Part shown: one piece after another, positions 1 to 9,055 of the stretch
How positions within the stretch are numbered: position 1 is the first letter of the stretch
Layout: each line of letters opens with the position of its first letter
Assembly: GCA_965200095.1 (NCBI GenBank)
Contig: OZ241350.1
Coordinates: 1,674,001-1,738,000 of the forward strand
Direction: 5' to 3'
DNA length: 64,000 bases
Origin: JANQOH01 sp965200095
GTDB lineage: Bacteria > Pseudomonadota > Alphaproteobacteria > UBA7887
Position numbers and translations under genes: made by a program
The notes under the pieces: generated by a model
Seen by the model: the letters and a program-made list of their open reading frames with translations, nothing else
The model's database searches: none
Told to the model about the DNA's origin: nothing

Positions 1-1
1 G

Positions 2-997
2 CTTGAGCACGAATTGACGCTGGGAGCGTCCGCGACGACGATTCGGACTTCCGCGCTGGAAGACATGCCCTTGCGAATCGATGCGCGGGACATTGCCAGG
101 TCCGGGCTGCTTCGCTACGCGGCGCCGATTGCCGACGATCTGGACGGAGATGATTTCGAACGTTATGCGTGGCGTCTGGCGGATTCGCTGTTCAGGACAG
201 CTCTCCCAAGCCTGATCGGCCCCTTGCACCTTCCCGCCTTTTACCTTCCCGCCGACCGCACCGGCGTCATGCACGCGCACAGTGTCGTTGTAAGCACTCT
301 CATCGAAAGTGCGGCGACGGCGGGCATCCGGCCGCCGGCGCGTACGCCCATGTTGTCGGGTGTCTTGGCGGATTTTCTGGAGCAGCTTATCGAAATTGAC
401 GAGCCGACACGGCGCGAGCCCCGACACCGCCGCGACCACGGCGCCAGAATCGAAAGTGCTATTCTGCGCGGCACGGTAGAGATCGACCGGGCGGCAATGA
501 CCGGCTATCCACAATTCGCCTATCGACCGGCCGGATGGAAGGGCAATCGGCGGCTGCCGATCATGTCCGCGTCTTCCATGGTGTCCGAACTCGCGCCGGT
601 AGTGCTTTATCTGCGCCACCTGGCGACATCCAACGACCTGCTGATTATCGAGGAGCCGGAATCGCACCTGCATCCCGCCATGCAGGTCGAATTCACCCGG
701 CAACTCGCGGCCGTCGTCCGATCCGGCGTTCGGGTGATCGTCACCACGCATAGCGAGTGGCTGCTCGAGGAGCTCGCCAACATCGTGCGGCGCTCCGAGC
801 TTCCCGAAGACGACGCGCCCGCGTTGCGCCCGGATCAGGTGGGAGCGTGGCTGTTCGAGGATCGACGGAACGGGTCGGTCGTGTCCGAAATCGGCCTTGA
901 CGACTCGGGGCTGTATCCGTCCGGGTTCGATGACGTGGCGGCGGCGCTTCACAACGAATGGGCCGATATCGCGAGCCGGATCGAGAACGCCCGGTGA
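2..997 (+). CDS. AAA/ABC-type ATPase of a defence-like pair, 5' end outside window
   Basis: The frame is open at the left edge with no stop, so the N-terminal part, including any Walker A loop, lies outside the window. The visible 330 or so residues end in the C-terminal half of an ABC-type nucleotide-binding domain: a signature-like MSASSMVSELAP near base 563, a Walker B/D-loop IIEEPESHLHP near base 644 and an H-loop TTHSEW near base 743. This order is known from AAA15/OLD-like ATPases, often found in two-gene defence cassettes. The stop TGA overlaps the GTG start of the next gene (994-997), so the two are probably translated together. The ATPase fold is clear; the defence role is inferred. 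Confidence 0.75.
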   Translation, partial: LEHELTLGASATTIRTSALEDMPLRIDARDIARSGLLRYAAPIADDLDGDDFERYAWRLADSLFRTALPSLIGPLHLPAFYLPADRTGVMHAHSVVVSTLIESAATAGIRPPARTPMLSGVLADFLEQLIEIDEPTRREPRHRRDHGARIESAILRGTVEIDRAAMTGYPQFAYRPAGWKGNRRLPIMSASSMVSELAPVVLYLRHLATSNDLLIIEEPESHLHPAMQVEFTRQLAAVVRSGVRVIVTTHSEWLLEELANIVRRSELPEDDAPALRPDQVGAWLFEDRRNGSVVSEIGLDDSGLYPSGFDDVAAALHNEWADIASRIENAR

Positions 998-1356
998 CCG
1001 GAACCATCGCGTCGATCCAGTCTCGGATCGATGCTAATTGTATCGTCACGCGATGCGATTATCTTTTGCTTGCTGAACCCTCCTGTGGCGACTTATGGGT
1101 TGCGCCTGTGGAGTTGAAGAAAGGAGACGCGGACCTCGGCAAATCAATCGAGCAGCTGCGAGCAGGCGCGCAGGCGGCCGAATGCCTTGTGTCGAAGGAG
1201 GATGCGGCGGGGGCCATATTCCTTCCCGTTCTTGCTTCGGGCGGAATAGACAAGAACGAGAGGAAAAAGCTCAGGGCCGAACGGGTAAAATTTTACGATC
1301 GCAAAGAGCCCGTTCGCCGGATCAAATGCGGCGCGCCCCTGATGGCTGCACTATAA
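994..1356 (+). CDS. small ExK-motif protein, possible PD-(D/E)XK nuclease partner of the ATPase
   Basis: A 120-residue protein starting at a GTG that overlaps the stop of the ATPase gene (GTGA at 994-997); an in-frame ATG at 958 would lie deep inside the ATPase gene and is less likely. The early segment reads CDYLLL, then about 15 residues later VAPVELKKG, which fits the D...ExK core of PD-(D/E)XK nucleases, followed by a helix (LGKSIEQLRAGAQAA). I do not recognise a named family. The stop TAA lies in sequence shared with the repeat block that follows (TAATACTTCGTCATTCCC), so the natural C-terminus may have been replaced when the repeat arrived. A nuclease or effector role is inference from motif and coupling. 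Confidence 0.6.
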   Translation: MTGTIASIQSRIDANCIVTRCDYLLLAEPSCGDLWVAPVELKKGDADLGKSIEQLRAGAQAAECLVSKEDAAGAIFLPVLASGGIDKNERKKLRAERVKFYDRKEPVRRIKCGAPLMAAL

Positions 1357-2560
1357 TACTTCGTCATTCCCGCGAAAGCGGGAATCCGTTGCGTGCGCTC
1401 GCCTCCGGATTCCCGCTGTCGCGGGAATGACGAGTGTTTGCAAGGATGTCCCTCGCCATGACGGTGGGAGCGCCGAAGGGTTCGACACGGCAAACGACAA
1501 TAACCCTCCAGTAATACTTCCTCATTCCCGCGAGAAGAGCGTGTGAAGAAACCGAAAGGCCCCACCACTCTTCGTCATTCCCGCGAAAGCGGGAATCCGT
1601 TGCGTGCGCTCGCCTCCGGATTCCCGCTTTCGCGGGAATGACGAGTGTTTGCAAGGATGTCCCTCGCCATGACGGTGGGAGCGCCGAAGGGTTCGACACG
1701 GCAAACGACAATAACCCTCCAGTAATACTTCCTCATTCCCGCGAGAAGAGCGTGTGAAGAAACCGAAAGGCCCCACCACTCTTCAGTCATTCCCGCGAAA
1801 GCGGGAATCCGTTGCGCGCGCTCGCCTCCGGATTCCCGCTTTCGCGGGAATGACGAATGTTTGCAAGGATGTCTCTCACCATGACGGTCGGAGCGGCGAA
1901 GGGTTCGACGCGGCAAACGACAATAACCCTCCAGTAATACTTCCTCATTCCCGCGAGAAGAGCGTGTGAAGAAATTGAAAGGCTCCACCACTCTTCGTCA
2001 TTCCCGCGAAAGCGGGAATCCGTTGCGTGCGCTCGCCTCCGGATTCCCGCTTTCGCGGGAATGACGGGTGTTTGCAAGGATGTATCTCACCATGACGGTC
2101 GGAGCGCCGAAGGGTTCGACACGGCAAAAGACAATAACCTTCCAGTAATACTTCGTCATTCCCGCGAAAGCGGGAATCCGTTGCGTGCGCTCGCCTCCGG
2201 ATTCCCGCTTTTGCGGGAATGACGAGTGTTTGTAAGGCCGTCCGCTATGTCGGCCCGTTTTTATTACGGAAACGCCGCAACGGATTCCCGCTTTCGCGGG
2301 AATGACGGGTGTTTGCAAGGATGTCTCTCACCATGACGGTGGGAGCGCCGAAGGGTTCGACACGGCAAACGACAATAACCCTCCAGTAATACTTCGTCAT
2401 TCCGCGAGAAGAGCGTGTGAAGAAACCGAAAGGCCCCACCGCTCTTCGTCATTCCCGCGAAAGCGGGAATCCGTTGCGTGCGCTCGCCTCCGGATTCCCG
2501 CTTTCGCGGGAATGACGAGTGTTTGTAAGGCCGTCCGCTATGTCGGCCCGCGCCGCCGTC
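1357..2560. repeat. mosaic palindromic repeat block A (about 211-bp tandem unit)
   Basis: The block is built from a core palindrome ATTCCC-N8-GGGAAT (N8 = GCGAAAGC). Two 27-bp arms that are exact reverse complements face each other across a 17-bp centre (for example 1362-1388 and 1406-1432), followed by about 140 bp of conserved spacer. Core copies start at 1366, 1577, 1789 and 2000, a period of 211-212 bp; the next, at 2158, comes after a shortened unit. A second motif, CGCGAGAAGAGCGTGTGAAG, recurs in each spacer. The core has the same formula as the neisserial dRS3 repeat, which is resemblance and not proof of descent. No protein gene is supported inside it. Confidence 0.9.
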
Positions 2561-2574
2561 GAGGCTAACGCAGC

Positions 2575-2865
2575 CTACAGGAGCTTTATGGCGGCAATGA
2601 CAACCCCGGACGCGGCGACGATCAAGCCGGCGATTGTGCCTGTCATGGCCCACATTGCGCGATAGAGACGCGCTTCGAGCGCGGCGAGGTCGGCGCGCAC
2701 GGCGGCAAGGCCGGTATTGAGGTCGGCCTTCGTGGCCAAGCCTGCGCGACCGGCGCGCACGACGCCAATGACGGCTTCAGCGTGGCGGCGTTCGATGCCG
2801 GCCGCCTCAAGGTCGCGGGTTGCGGCGAGCGTGTCGAGGTCGGCCGGGATGTCGACGATGGCCAT
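2575..2865 (-). CDS. DUF1640-like small coiled-coil membrane protein
   Basis: A 96-residue protein read from the ATG at 2865 (MAIVDIPADLDTLA); an earlier in-frame start at 2904 adds only an arginine- and proline-rich lead. It has a helical N-terminal half (TRDLEAAGIERRHAEAVI), a short coiled coil (TKADLNTGLAAVRADLAALEARL) and one C-terminal membrane helix (GTIAGLIVAASGVVIAAI). This plan matches the bacterial DUF1640 family of small coiled-coil proteins with a C-terminal anchor, whose role is not established. A second gene of the same plan lies at 60908-61273, also beside a repeat block. The reading frame is intact. Confidence 0.7.
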   Translation of the reverse strand: MAIVDIPADLDTLAATRDLEAAGIERRHAEAVIGVVRAGRAGLATKADLNTGLAAVRADLAALEARLYRAMWAMTGTIAGLIVAASGVVIAAIKLL

Positions 2866-3209
2866 GCCGCGACCATAGGCCCTCGCGGAGGGACACGCAA
2901 GCACGATAGCGTCTCCCCACGTCTCTCAATGGTCGCCCGTGTTCTGTTTCGATGTTGGCGTTTGCGACGGCAATGTCGCCGCGCCGAAGCGGAATATCGC
3001 GTTGTATCGGTCGGCTATAGAAATCGGACGGCGGACTGCGACGCGCCGTCGCACGGGGACCGCGCGCCGGGCGAAGTAGCCGCCGCCGGCGCCTCCGGAT
3101 TCCCGCTTTCGCGGGAATGACGAAGAGTAGTGGGGTTTTCGCGGGAAAGAGGGAGAGAGGGCGGGCTTTCGCAATTTCATCGTGCCTCGTTATGCTCCGC
3201 CGGCGGCGG
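2866..3209. other. intergenic stretch with one half-copy of the palindromic repeat
   Basis: About 340 bp between two minus-strand genes. Bases 3088-3122 hold the right half of the mosaic repeat (CCTCCGGATTCCCGCTTTCG followed by CGGGAATGACG), placed just beyond the 3' end of the adhesin gene. The palindrome could fold in RNA and serve as a terminator, but there is no U-rich tail. Nothing else was recognised. Confidence 0.5.
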
Positions 3210-6200
3210 TCAGAAGCGCACCGACAGGCTGGCGCGGCCGCCATAGTCGTGCGTGTCGCCGCCGGACGCCGCATAGCCCAGAGCGCCGCGCAACGTAAAG
3301 CGACCATCCTCCCAGCCATGCTCGCCGCCGACCCCGACCAGCCAGCGCGTCTCCTCGCCCGTCGCCTCGAGCGATGTCCCCGCAACCGACATCCGCGTCT
3401 CCGCCGAGAACTCGCGCTCCACATCCACCGAGCCGAAGATGCGGCCCCCTTCGCCCAGGACGCGCTCCGCCAGCGCCCCGGCGCGACCGGTCAAACTCCG
3501 GCCGTCGTCCAGCGACACCCGCGCCCCAACCGAGTCGTCGAAGTCGGAAAGCGACAGCGACGAATACGCCACTCGCGCCCGCGGCGTCACCGTCGCGCCG
3601 TCCGCCACGGGGACCGTGCGCCCCGCCTCCAGCACGGACGAAAGTCCCCGCGCCGCAACACCGTCCTTCAGCACTCCGCGCAGCGTCGATTTCAGGTCCA
3701 CGTCATAGAACGTCGCCGCCGCCTGGCCGTCCACGAAGAACGGCCCCGAAGACCATGTCGCCGACAGACCCACGCCCGCGCCCCGGGCCTCGATCTCGCC
3801 GCCTTGCGAGACCTCCGCTGTCGCCCGGCGCCAATGAACCGACACGCCCGCTTGCGTCTCTTCGCCCAGGACCGCGTCCAGGCCGGTCTGGAACGAGAAA
3901 CCGCGATGGTCGTAGGCCGTCCCCGCGGTCGACTCCGCCGCCTCCCACGACCCCCGCGACGCATCGACGCGCGCCCACGCCCCGCTCGACGCGCGCGCCG
4001 CCGATGCGCGTTCGGCGTGCGACATCGGGCGCTCCATCCCCAGAAGCAACGACGGCAGCGCCTCGTAGACGCGGGTGCGCGCCGCCAGCCGGCGCGCCAG
4101 CTCGAACCCTCCCGCCGCCGCGGGCGCAAGGCCCACATCGTAGGCGCCTTCGGGGACCGAGCGCGCCGTTCCGAGCCTGCCGAGCGTTCTCGAAACCGTC
4201 TCGCCCTCGCGGCGGAACATCACCGACGGTTCGCCCCCGGGCGCCACGATGTCGCCGCCGACGCGCTTCGCCGCATCGCTCACCGACTCGTCCGCCGACG
4301 CCACGATGGTCACCGCCGGGGCGCCCGAACGGCTCTCCACCGACACGCCGTCGATGCCGGGGATGCGGCCCTCCGGCCCCACCGTCGCCGCGCCGCCGCT
4401 CTCGAAGAGAATCCGCCCCGCCTCGCCCTCCACCGTCACGGCGCCGTCGCCGGCAAGGTCGACGGTCCCGGTTATCGCGCCGCCCCGCGCCACCGTCACC
4501 TCGTGTTCGCCGGCGCCGCGTCCGATGACATCGCCGTCGACCGTCCCCGCCACCATGACCGTCAGGTCGCCGGCGTCGCTGCGCAGCGCCACGCCGTCGA
4601 TGCCCGAAATCCGGCCCGTCGAACTCACCGTCGCCGCGCCGCCGCGCTCGAAGAGAACCCGCTTCGCTGCGCCCTCCACCGTCACGGCGCCGTCGCCGGC
4701 AAGATTGACGGTCCCGGTTATCGCGCCGCCCCGCGCCACCGTCACCTCGTGTTCGCCGGCGCCGCGCCCGAAAATGTCGCCGTCGACCGTCCCCGCCACC
4801 ATGACCGTCAGGTCGCCCGAACGGCTGTCGACCGCGACGCCGTCGCCGCCGGCGATGCCCGAAATCCGGCCCGTCGAACCCACCGTCGCCGCGCCGCCGC
4901 GCTCGAAACGAATCCGCCCTACCGCGCCGTCCGTCGTCACAGTGCTCGCGCCGAGGTTCACGGTCCCGGTTACTGCGCCGCCGCGCGCCACCGTCACTGT
5001 GTGTTCGCCCGCGCCGCGCCCGATGACATCGCCATCGACAGTCCCCGACACTGCGACCGTCAGATCGCCGTCGCCGCGGGCGTCCACATCGCCGGTCACC
5101 GCGCCGGCCACCGTCAGGTCGACATCGCCGGCCTCGCTGCGCAGCGCCACGGTTCTGCCGTCGACCTCGACGCCCGTGAGGCGCCCCGTGCGCGCCACCG
5201 TCGCGGCGCCGCCCGAACTGTAGAGCAGTCGCCCGATGCTGCCGGCCACCGTCAGCGGGCCGACGGGATCGTGCGCCGTTCCCGCGACCGTCCCGCCTTC
5301 CTGCACATCCAGCGTCAGTTTGCCGCCGCCGCGCGCCTGGACATCCCCGGTCACCATGCCCATGTCGGCCACGGTCAGGCTCAGATCGCCCGACTCGCTG
5401 CCCAGCGCCTCGGTCCTGCCGCCGACCTCGACGCCGGTGAGGCGCCCCGTGCGCGTTACCGTCACCGCGCCGCCCGAACTGTAGAGCAGCCGCCCGATGC
5501 TGCCGACCACCGTCAGCGGGCCGACGGGGTCGTGCACCGTCCCCGCAATCGTCCCGCCTGCCTGCAAATTCACGGTCAGCCGGCCGCCGCCGCGCGCCTG
5601 GACATCCCCGGTCACCACGCCCATGTCGGCCACGGTCAGCCTCAGATTGCCCGACTCGCTGCGCAGCGCCACGCCGTCGACGCCCGTGAGGCGCCCCGTG
5701 CGCCTTACCGTCACCGCGCCGCCCGAACTGTAGAGCACCCGCCCGATACTGCCGACCACCGTCAGCGGGCCGACAGGGTCGTGCACCGTCCCCGCAATCG
5801 TCCCGCCTTGCTTCAAATCCAGGGTCAGCCGCCCGCCGCCGCGCGCCTGGACATCTCCGGTCACCACGCCCATGTCGGCCACGGTCAGGCTCAGATCGCC
5901 CGACTCGCTGCCCAGCGCCTCGGTTCCGCCGCCGACCTCGACGCCCGTGAGGCGCCCCGTCCCCGTCACCGTCACCGCGCCGCCCGAACTGTAGAGCACC
6001 CGTCCGATGCTGCCGACCACCGTCAGCGGGCCGACGGGGTCATGCACCGTCCCCGAAATCGTCCCGCCTTGCTTCAAATCCAGGGTCAGCCTGCCGCCGC
6101 CGCGCGCCTGGACATCCCCGGTCACCATGCCCATGTCGGCCACGGTCAGGCTCAGATCGCCCGACTCGCTGCCCAGCGCCTCGGTTCTGTCGTCGACCTC

Positions 6201-8684
6201 GACGCCCGTGAGGCGCCCCGTGCGCGTTACCGTCACCGCGCCGCCGGACGTGTAGAGAAGCCGTCCGATGCTGCCGGTCACCGTCAGCGGGCCGACGGGG
6301 TCGTGCACCGTCCCCGAAATCGTCCCGCCTTGCTTCAAATCGAGGGTCAGATCGCCGCCGCCGCGCGCCTGGACGTCGCCCGTCACCATGCCCATGTCGG
6401 CCACGGTCAGGCTCAGATCGCCCGACTCGCTGCGCAACGCCTCGGTCTTGCCGCCGACCTCGACGCCCGTGAGGCGCCCCGTGCGCGTTACCGTTACCGT
6501 GCCGCCCGAACTGTAGAGCAGCCGTCCGATGCTGCCGGCCACCGTCAGCGGACCGACGGGGTCGTGCACCGTCCCCGAAATCGTTCCGCCTTGCTTCAAA
6601 TCGAGGGTCAGGTCGCCGCCGCGGGCCTGGACATCGCCCGTCACCATGCCCATTTCGGCAACGGTCAGGCTCAGGTCGCCGCCGTCGGAGAGCACGCCCA
6701 TGCCCGATGTCGCGCTCACGCGCCCGGTCTCGCCGACGACCAGCTCCCCGCCGTCGGCCATATGCACGCCCGCGCCGGTCCCGCCCGTCACGGCGCCGTT
6801 CACCGTCACACTCTGGGCGCGGAGGCCTCCCTCCCCGGCGCCTGCGCCGCGGACATGGATCCCGTGCGCGCCGCCCGTGACGCGCGCGCCGTCGGCCACG
6901 CTCACCGCAATGGCGCCGTTGCTGTCGTGCCGGACGGCGTAAAGCGCCTCCACGCCGTTCCCCTCGGCGGTAATGGAGCCTCCGGTCACGTCCACCTGGA
7001 TGTCGCCGGCGTTGTAGGTCGCCGCGAACTGCCGGACCGTGTTCTTCCACGCGGTCGTGTAGGTCGCGCCGGTCAGGGCGGTCAGCGCGGTTTCCAGCTC
7101 GCTGCCGACGCCCTTCGTCAGGACGGCGTCCAGCGCCGCGCGCTCCGCCGTCGAGAGCGCGTTGCCGGCGCGGATATGATCGACGATCCCTGTGTGGGAG
7201 AGCGCGTAGGCGCGGACGCCGGCGCGCGAAAGACCCAGGATCTCCTCAGCCGCCTCGTGCGCCTCCGGGCCGTCGCCGGTCGGCGCGGCGGACGACGCCG
7301 TGCGCTTCCGCAGAAGGTCCTGCGCCTCCGCCTGCCAGTCGGCGTCGTAGTCGGCGTCGGGGAGCGCCGCAAGCGCCGTCGTCAGAGCATCCGAATCCCC
7401 CTCCGTTATCGCCGAGAGGACGGCCTGTTCGGCGGCCGACAGCGTCTCGTCGGCGCCCGCGATCCGGTTCCGGATGAAGGCGTCGCTCACCGACGCGCCG
7501 ACCGTGATGTCTCCGCTCGATGTCACGTGGATCATCGGCATGGTGCGGGCCGCGTCGTCCGCGGTCTGCGCGCCGGCGCCCATCGTGTGGCCGCTGGACC
7601 GCGCGGCCCATGCGCGAACGCCGACGTCCCGCGCCGAGACGGCGCCCCCATGCGCGAAGACGAGGCGCCCCGTCGCGCTCGCGTTCACCTCCAGGCGCCC
7701 CTCCATTCCGATGGCGAACGGCGCCGCGATCGTCGCCCCCGCGCCCGTCATCACGTCGAAGGAGCCGTAGTACAGTTCGAGCGAGGCAAGGCCGCGGGAG
7801 CCCAGCCCCTCCGCCACGATGCTGCCGCCCGTCATGCGCACGAAAGCCGTCTGCCCGGTCGCGAATCTGCGCAACCAGAAATCGACGCCATTGGTGTTGT
7901 CGACCTCCGTCACGACGGAGCCGCCCGTCATGCGGAAGGAGGGGTCGCGGCTGCCGCGATAGCTAGAGAAAGCAACCCCGTGCGCGTCGCCCCGTGTGCG
8001 GACCGAGCCGCCTTCGATGACAACGTTCATGGCCGCCCCCGCCGTTGCCCCGTTGTCGTTGGAGGCATTGGCAAAGATGCCATGGGCGTACCGCCCCGTC
8101 GTCTCGACCGAGCCGCCCTCTATGCGGACGGAGAGTTCGTCGCCCAGCCCGTTGTTGGTGGCGAAGACGCCGTATGAGACTTGCCCTGTCGTCCTGATCG
8201 TGGCGTCGCCGGAGACGGTGACGTAGGCGTTGCCCGTCCCGCCGTTTCTGGCGGCGCCGAGACGGCCGGAGAGCGTGCCTCCGCTCATGCTGATGCGGAG
8301 ATCGCCCGGCGCCTGGTAGGAGGTGGTGGAGGCGGTACCGGTGAGGGCGCCGCCTGTGATGACGACGGTGGAGGCGCCCGTCCCGCGTCGCGAGGCCAAA
8401 ACGCTGTTGCCGCCCGACCCGGTGATCGTGACGCCGGGCTTGATGAGGATGATAATGTTGCCGGCGGCGCGATGATCGCCGTGGATGCGCGCGACGTTGA
8501 CGCCTCCCGGGTCGATGACGATGTCGGTCGAGCCGCTTGTGTCCGTGCACTCGATTTGCGAGCCGGTTGCGCCCGTGTACGGGCCGCCGCGGCATACGTT
8601 CTGCGCCGCCGCCTCCCCGCCCTGGAGCAGGAGCGCGAGGAGCAGCCCCGACGCGAGCGCCCCAACCCGCGTCCGGACCCTCAT
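3210..8684 (-). CDS. large repeat-bearing autotransporter adhesin (type V secretion)
   Basis: 1824 residues from the ATG at 8684, with a GGGGAG ribosome site just upstream. A signal peptide covers about residues 1-27 (GLLLALLLQGGEAAAQ). The passenger is rich in Gly, Thr, Val and Ser with beta-helix-like turns. It includes about six near-identical repeats of roughly 87 residues (coded at about 5220-6660) and three more divergent copies of about 80 residues after them (coded at about 4400-5100). The last 280 or so residues form an autotransporter barrel ending in aromatic RASLSVRF. The protein should be displayed on the outer surface; the bound partner is unknown. Repeat blocks flank it on both sides and a 23-C tract lies upstream, pointing to variable expression. 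Confidence 0.9.
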   Translation of the reverse strand: MRVRTRVGALASGLLLALLLQGGEAAAQNVCRGGPYTGATGSQIECTDTSGSTDIVIDPGGVNVARIHGDHRAAGNIIILIKPGVTITGSGGNSVLASRRGTGASTVVITGGALTGTASTTSYQAPGDLRISMSGGTLSGRLGAARNGGTGNAYVTVSGDATIRTTGQVSYGVFATNNGLGDELSVRIEGGSVETTGRYAHGIFANASNDNGATAGAAMNVVIEGGSVRTRGDAHGVAFSSYRGSRDPSFRMTGGSVVTEVDNTNGVDFWLRRFATGQTAFVRMTGGSIVAEGLGSRGLASLELYYGSFDVMTGAGATIAAPFAIGMEGRLEVNASATGRLVFAHGGAVSARDVGVRAWAARSSGHTMGAGAQTADDAARTMPMIHVTSSGDITVGASVSDAFIRNRIAGADETLSAAEQAVLSAITEGDSDALTTALAALPDADYDADWQAEAQDLLRKRTASSAAPTGDGPEAHEAAEEILGLSRAGVRAYALSHTGIVDHIRAGNALSTAERAALDAVLTKGVGSELETALTALTGATYTTAWKNTVRQFAATYNAGDIQVDVTGGSITAEGNGVEALYAVRHDSNGAIAVSVADGARVTGGAHGIHVRGAGAGEGGLRAQSVTVNGAVTGGTGAGVHMADGGELVVGETGRVSATSGMGVLSDGGDLSLTVAEMGMVTGDVQARGGDLTLDLKQGGTISGTVHDPVGPLTVAGSIGRLLYSSGGTVTVTRTGRLTGVEVGGKTEALRSESGDLSLTVADMGMVTGDVQARGGGDLTLDLKQGGTISGTVHDPVGPLTVTGSIGRLLYTSGGAVTVTRTGRLTGVEVDDRTEALGSESGDLSLTVADMGMVTGDVQARGGGRLTLDLKQGGTISGTVHDPVGPLTVVGSIGRVLYSSGGAVTVTGTGRLTGVEVGGGTEALGSESGDLSLTVADMGVVTGDVQARGGGRLTLDLKQGGTIAGTVHDPVGPLTVVGSIGRVLYSSGGAVTVRRTGRLTGVDGVALRSESGNLRLTVADMGVVTGDVQARGGGRLTVNLQAGGTIAGTVHDPVGPLTVVGSIGRLLYSSGGAVTVTRTGRLTGVEVGGRTEALGSESGDLSLTVADMGMVTGDVQARGGGKLTLDVQEGGTVAGTAHDPVGPLTVAGSIGRLLYSSGGAATVARTGRLTGVEVDGRTVALRSEAGDVDLTVAGAVTGDVDARGDGDLTVAVSGTVDGDVIGRGAGEHTVTVARGGAVTGTVNLGASTVTTDGAVGRIRFERGGAATVGSTGRISGIAGGDGVAVDSRSGDLTVMVAGTVDGDIFGRGAGEHEVTVARGGAITGTVNLAGDGAVTVEGAAKRVLFERGGAATVSSTGRISGIDGVALRSDAGDLTVMVAGTVDGDVIGRGAGEHEVTVARGGAITGTVDLAGDGAVTVEGEAGRILFESGGAATVGPEGRIPGIDGVSVESRSGAPAVTIVASADESVSDAAKRVGGDIVAPGGEPSVMFRREGETVSRTLGRLGTARSVPEGAYDVGLAPAAAGGFELARRLAARTRVYEALPSLLLGMERPMSHAERASAARASSGAWARVDASRGSWEAAESTAGTAYDHRGFSFQTGLDAVLGEETQAGVSVHWRRATAEVSQGGEIEARGAGVGLSATWSSGPFFVDGQAAATFYDVDLKSTLRGVLKDGVAARGLSSVLEAGRTVPVADGATVTPRARVAYSSLSLSDFDDSVGARVSLDDGRSLTGRAGALAERVLGEGGRIFGSVDVEREFSAETRMSVAGTSLEATGEETRWLVGVGGEHGWEDGRFTLRGALGYAASGGDTHDYGGRASLSVRF
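5220..6660 (-). repeat. 261-bp tandem repeats inside the adhesin gene
   Basis: Five to six in-frame copies of a 261-bp unit (87 residues); one copy is 249 bp because the loop VEVGGxTEALxSES is shortened. Each unit reads SGDLSLTVADMGMVTGDVQA..., then a TVHDPVGPLTV segment, then GRLLYSSGGAVTVTRTGRL. Copies differ by only a few residues. Such close identity allows recombination to add or remove whole repeats without breaking the frame. Confidence 0.85.
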
Positions 8685-8703
8685 CGGGCGCTCCCCGGCG
8701 TGC

Positions 8704-8726
8704 GGGGGGGGGGGGGGGGGGGGGGG
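8704..8726 (-). promoter_or_regulatory. 23-base homopolymer tract upstream of the adhesin start
   Basis: An uninterrupted run of 23 G on the plus strand, which is 23 C on the coding strand, ends 19 bp before the adhesin ATG (8684) and just upstream of its ribosome site. Tracts of this length are slippage-prone and are a known cause of phase variation when placed in promoters or leaders of surface-protein genes. A further ATG on the minus strand at 8751 reads through the tract and is one base out of frame with the adhesin, so a loss of one C would fuse it in frame. The regulatory role is inferred from position. Confidence 0.65.
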
Positions 8727-8868
8727 CGAGACGAATGGCCGGACGTTGCATGGGCTTTCTCCCTCCGACGGAATTCCGATTCGTCAGGGCGGCGGACGCT
8801 CCCGAACGGGAGGGCCCGGTGCGGGACTTACCAGCTGCGTCCGAAAACGGCAAGCCCGTGTACTCGGC

Positions 8869-8947
8869 GATTCTCATATTGGCGATGGACGTTGCCCCCG
8901 GGGAGCGAGCCTGCCCTCGCGTATGCGGGGGCGTCTCGCCGGCGCGC
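8869..8947. repeat. partial copy of the long-hairpin (MITE-like) element
   Basis: It begins with the element end ATTCTCATATTGGC and continues into GGGAGCGAGCCTGCCCTCGC and the rest of the arm seen in full at 26602-26650, but the matching second arm is missing. It lies in the 380-bp stretch between the adhesin's C tract and repeat block B, where I see no gene. Bases 9005-9090 also match bases 42893-42975, near repeat block D. Confidence 0.65.
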
Positions 8948-9055
8948 CCGGGAACGACCGCAACCGAGCCGCCCCGGCAAGGCCCGGATGCCGACTGCCC
9001 GAACCCGCCGTCGGAGGATGACCGATGCGTGACGGGATTGCGAGAATTCGCCCCC

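Noticed and set aside
1364..2653. Many 60-140 codon frames within the repeat blocks (peptides like FPRKRESGGERTQRIPAFAG)
   Set aside because: These are translations of the palindromic repeat, a well-known annotation artefact; no start context or family.
3117..8177. A 1686-codon open frame on the plus strand across the adhesin gene
   Set aside because: It is antisense to a clear autotransporter, is rich in Arg/His/Pro/Ala and has no domain; the openness follows from GC-rich repeated codons.
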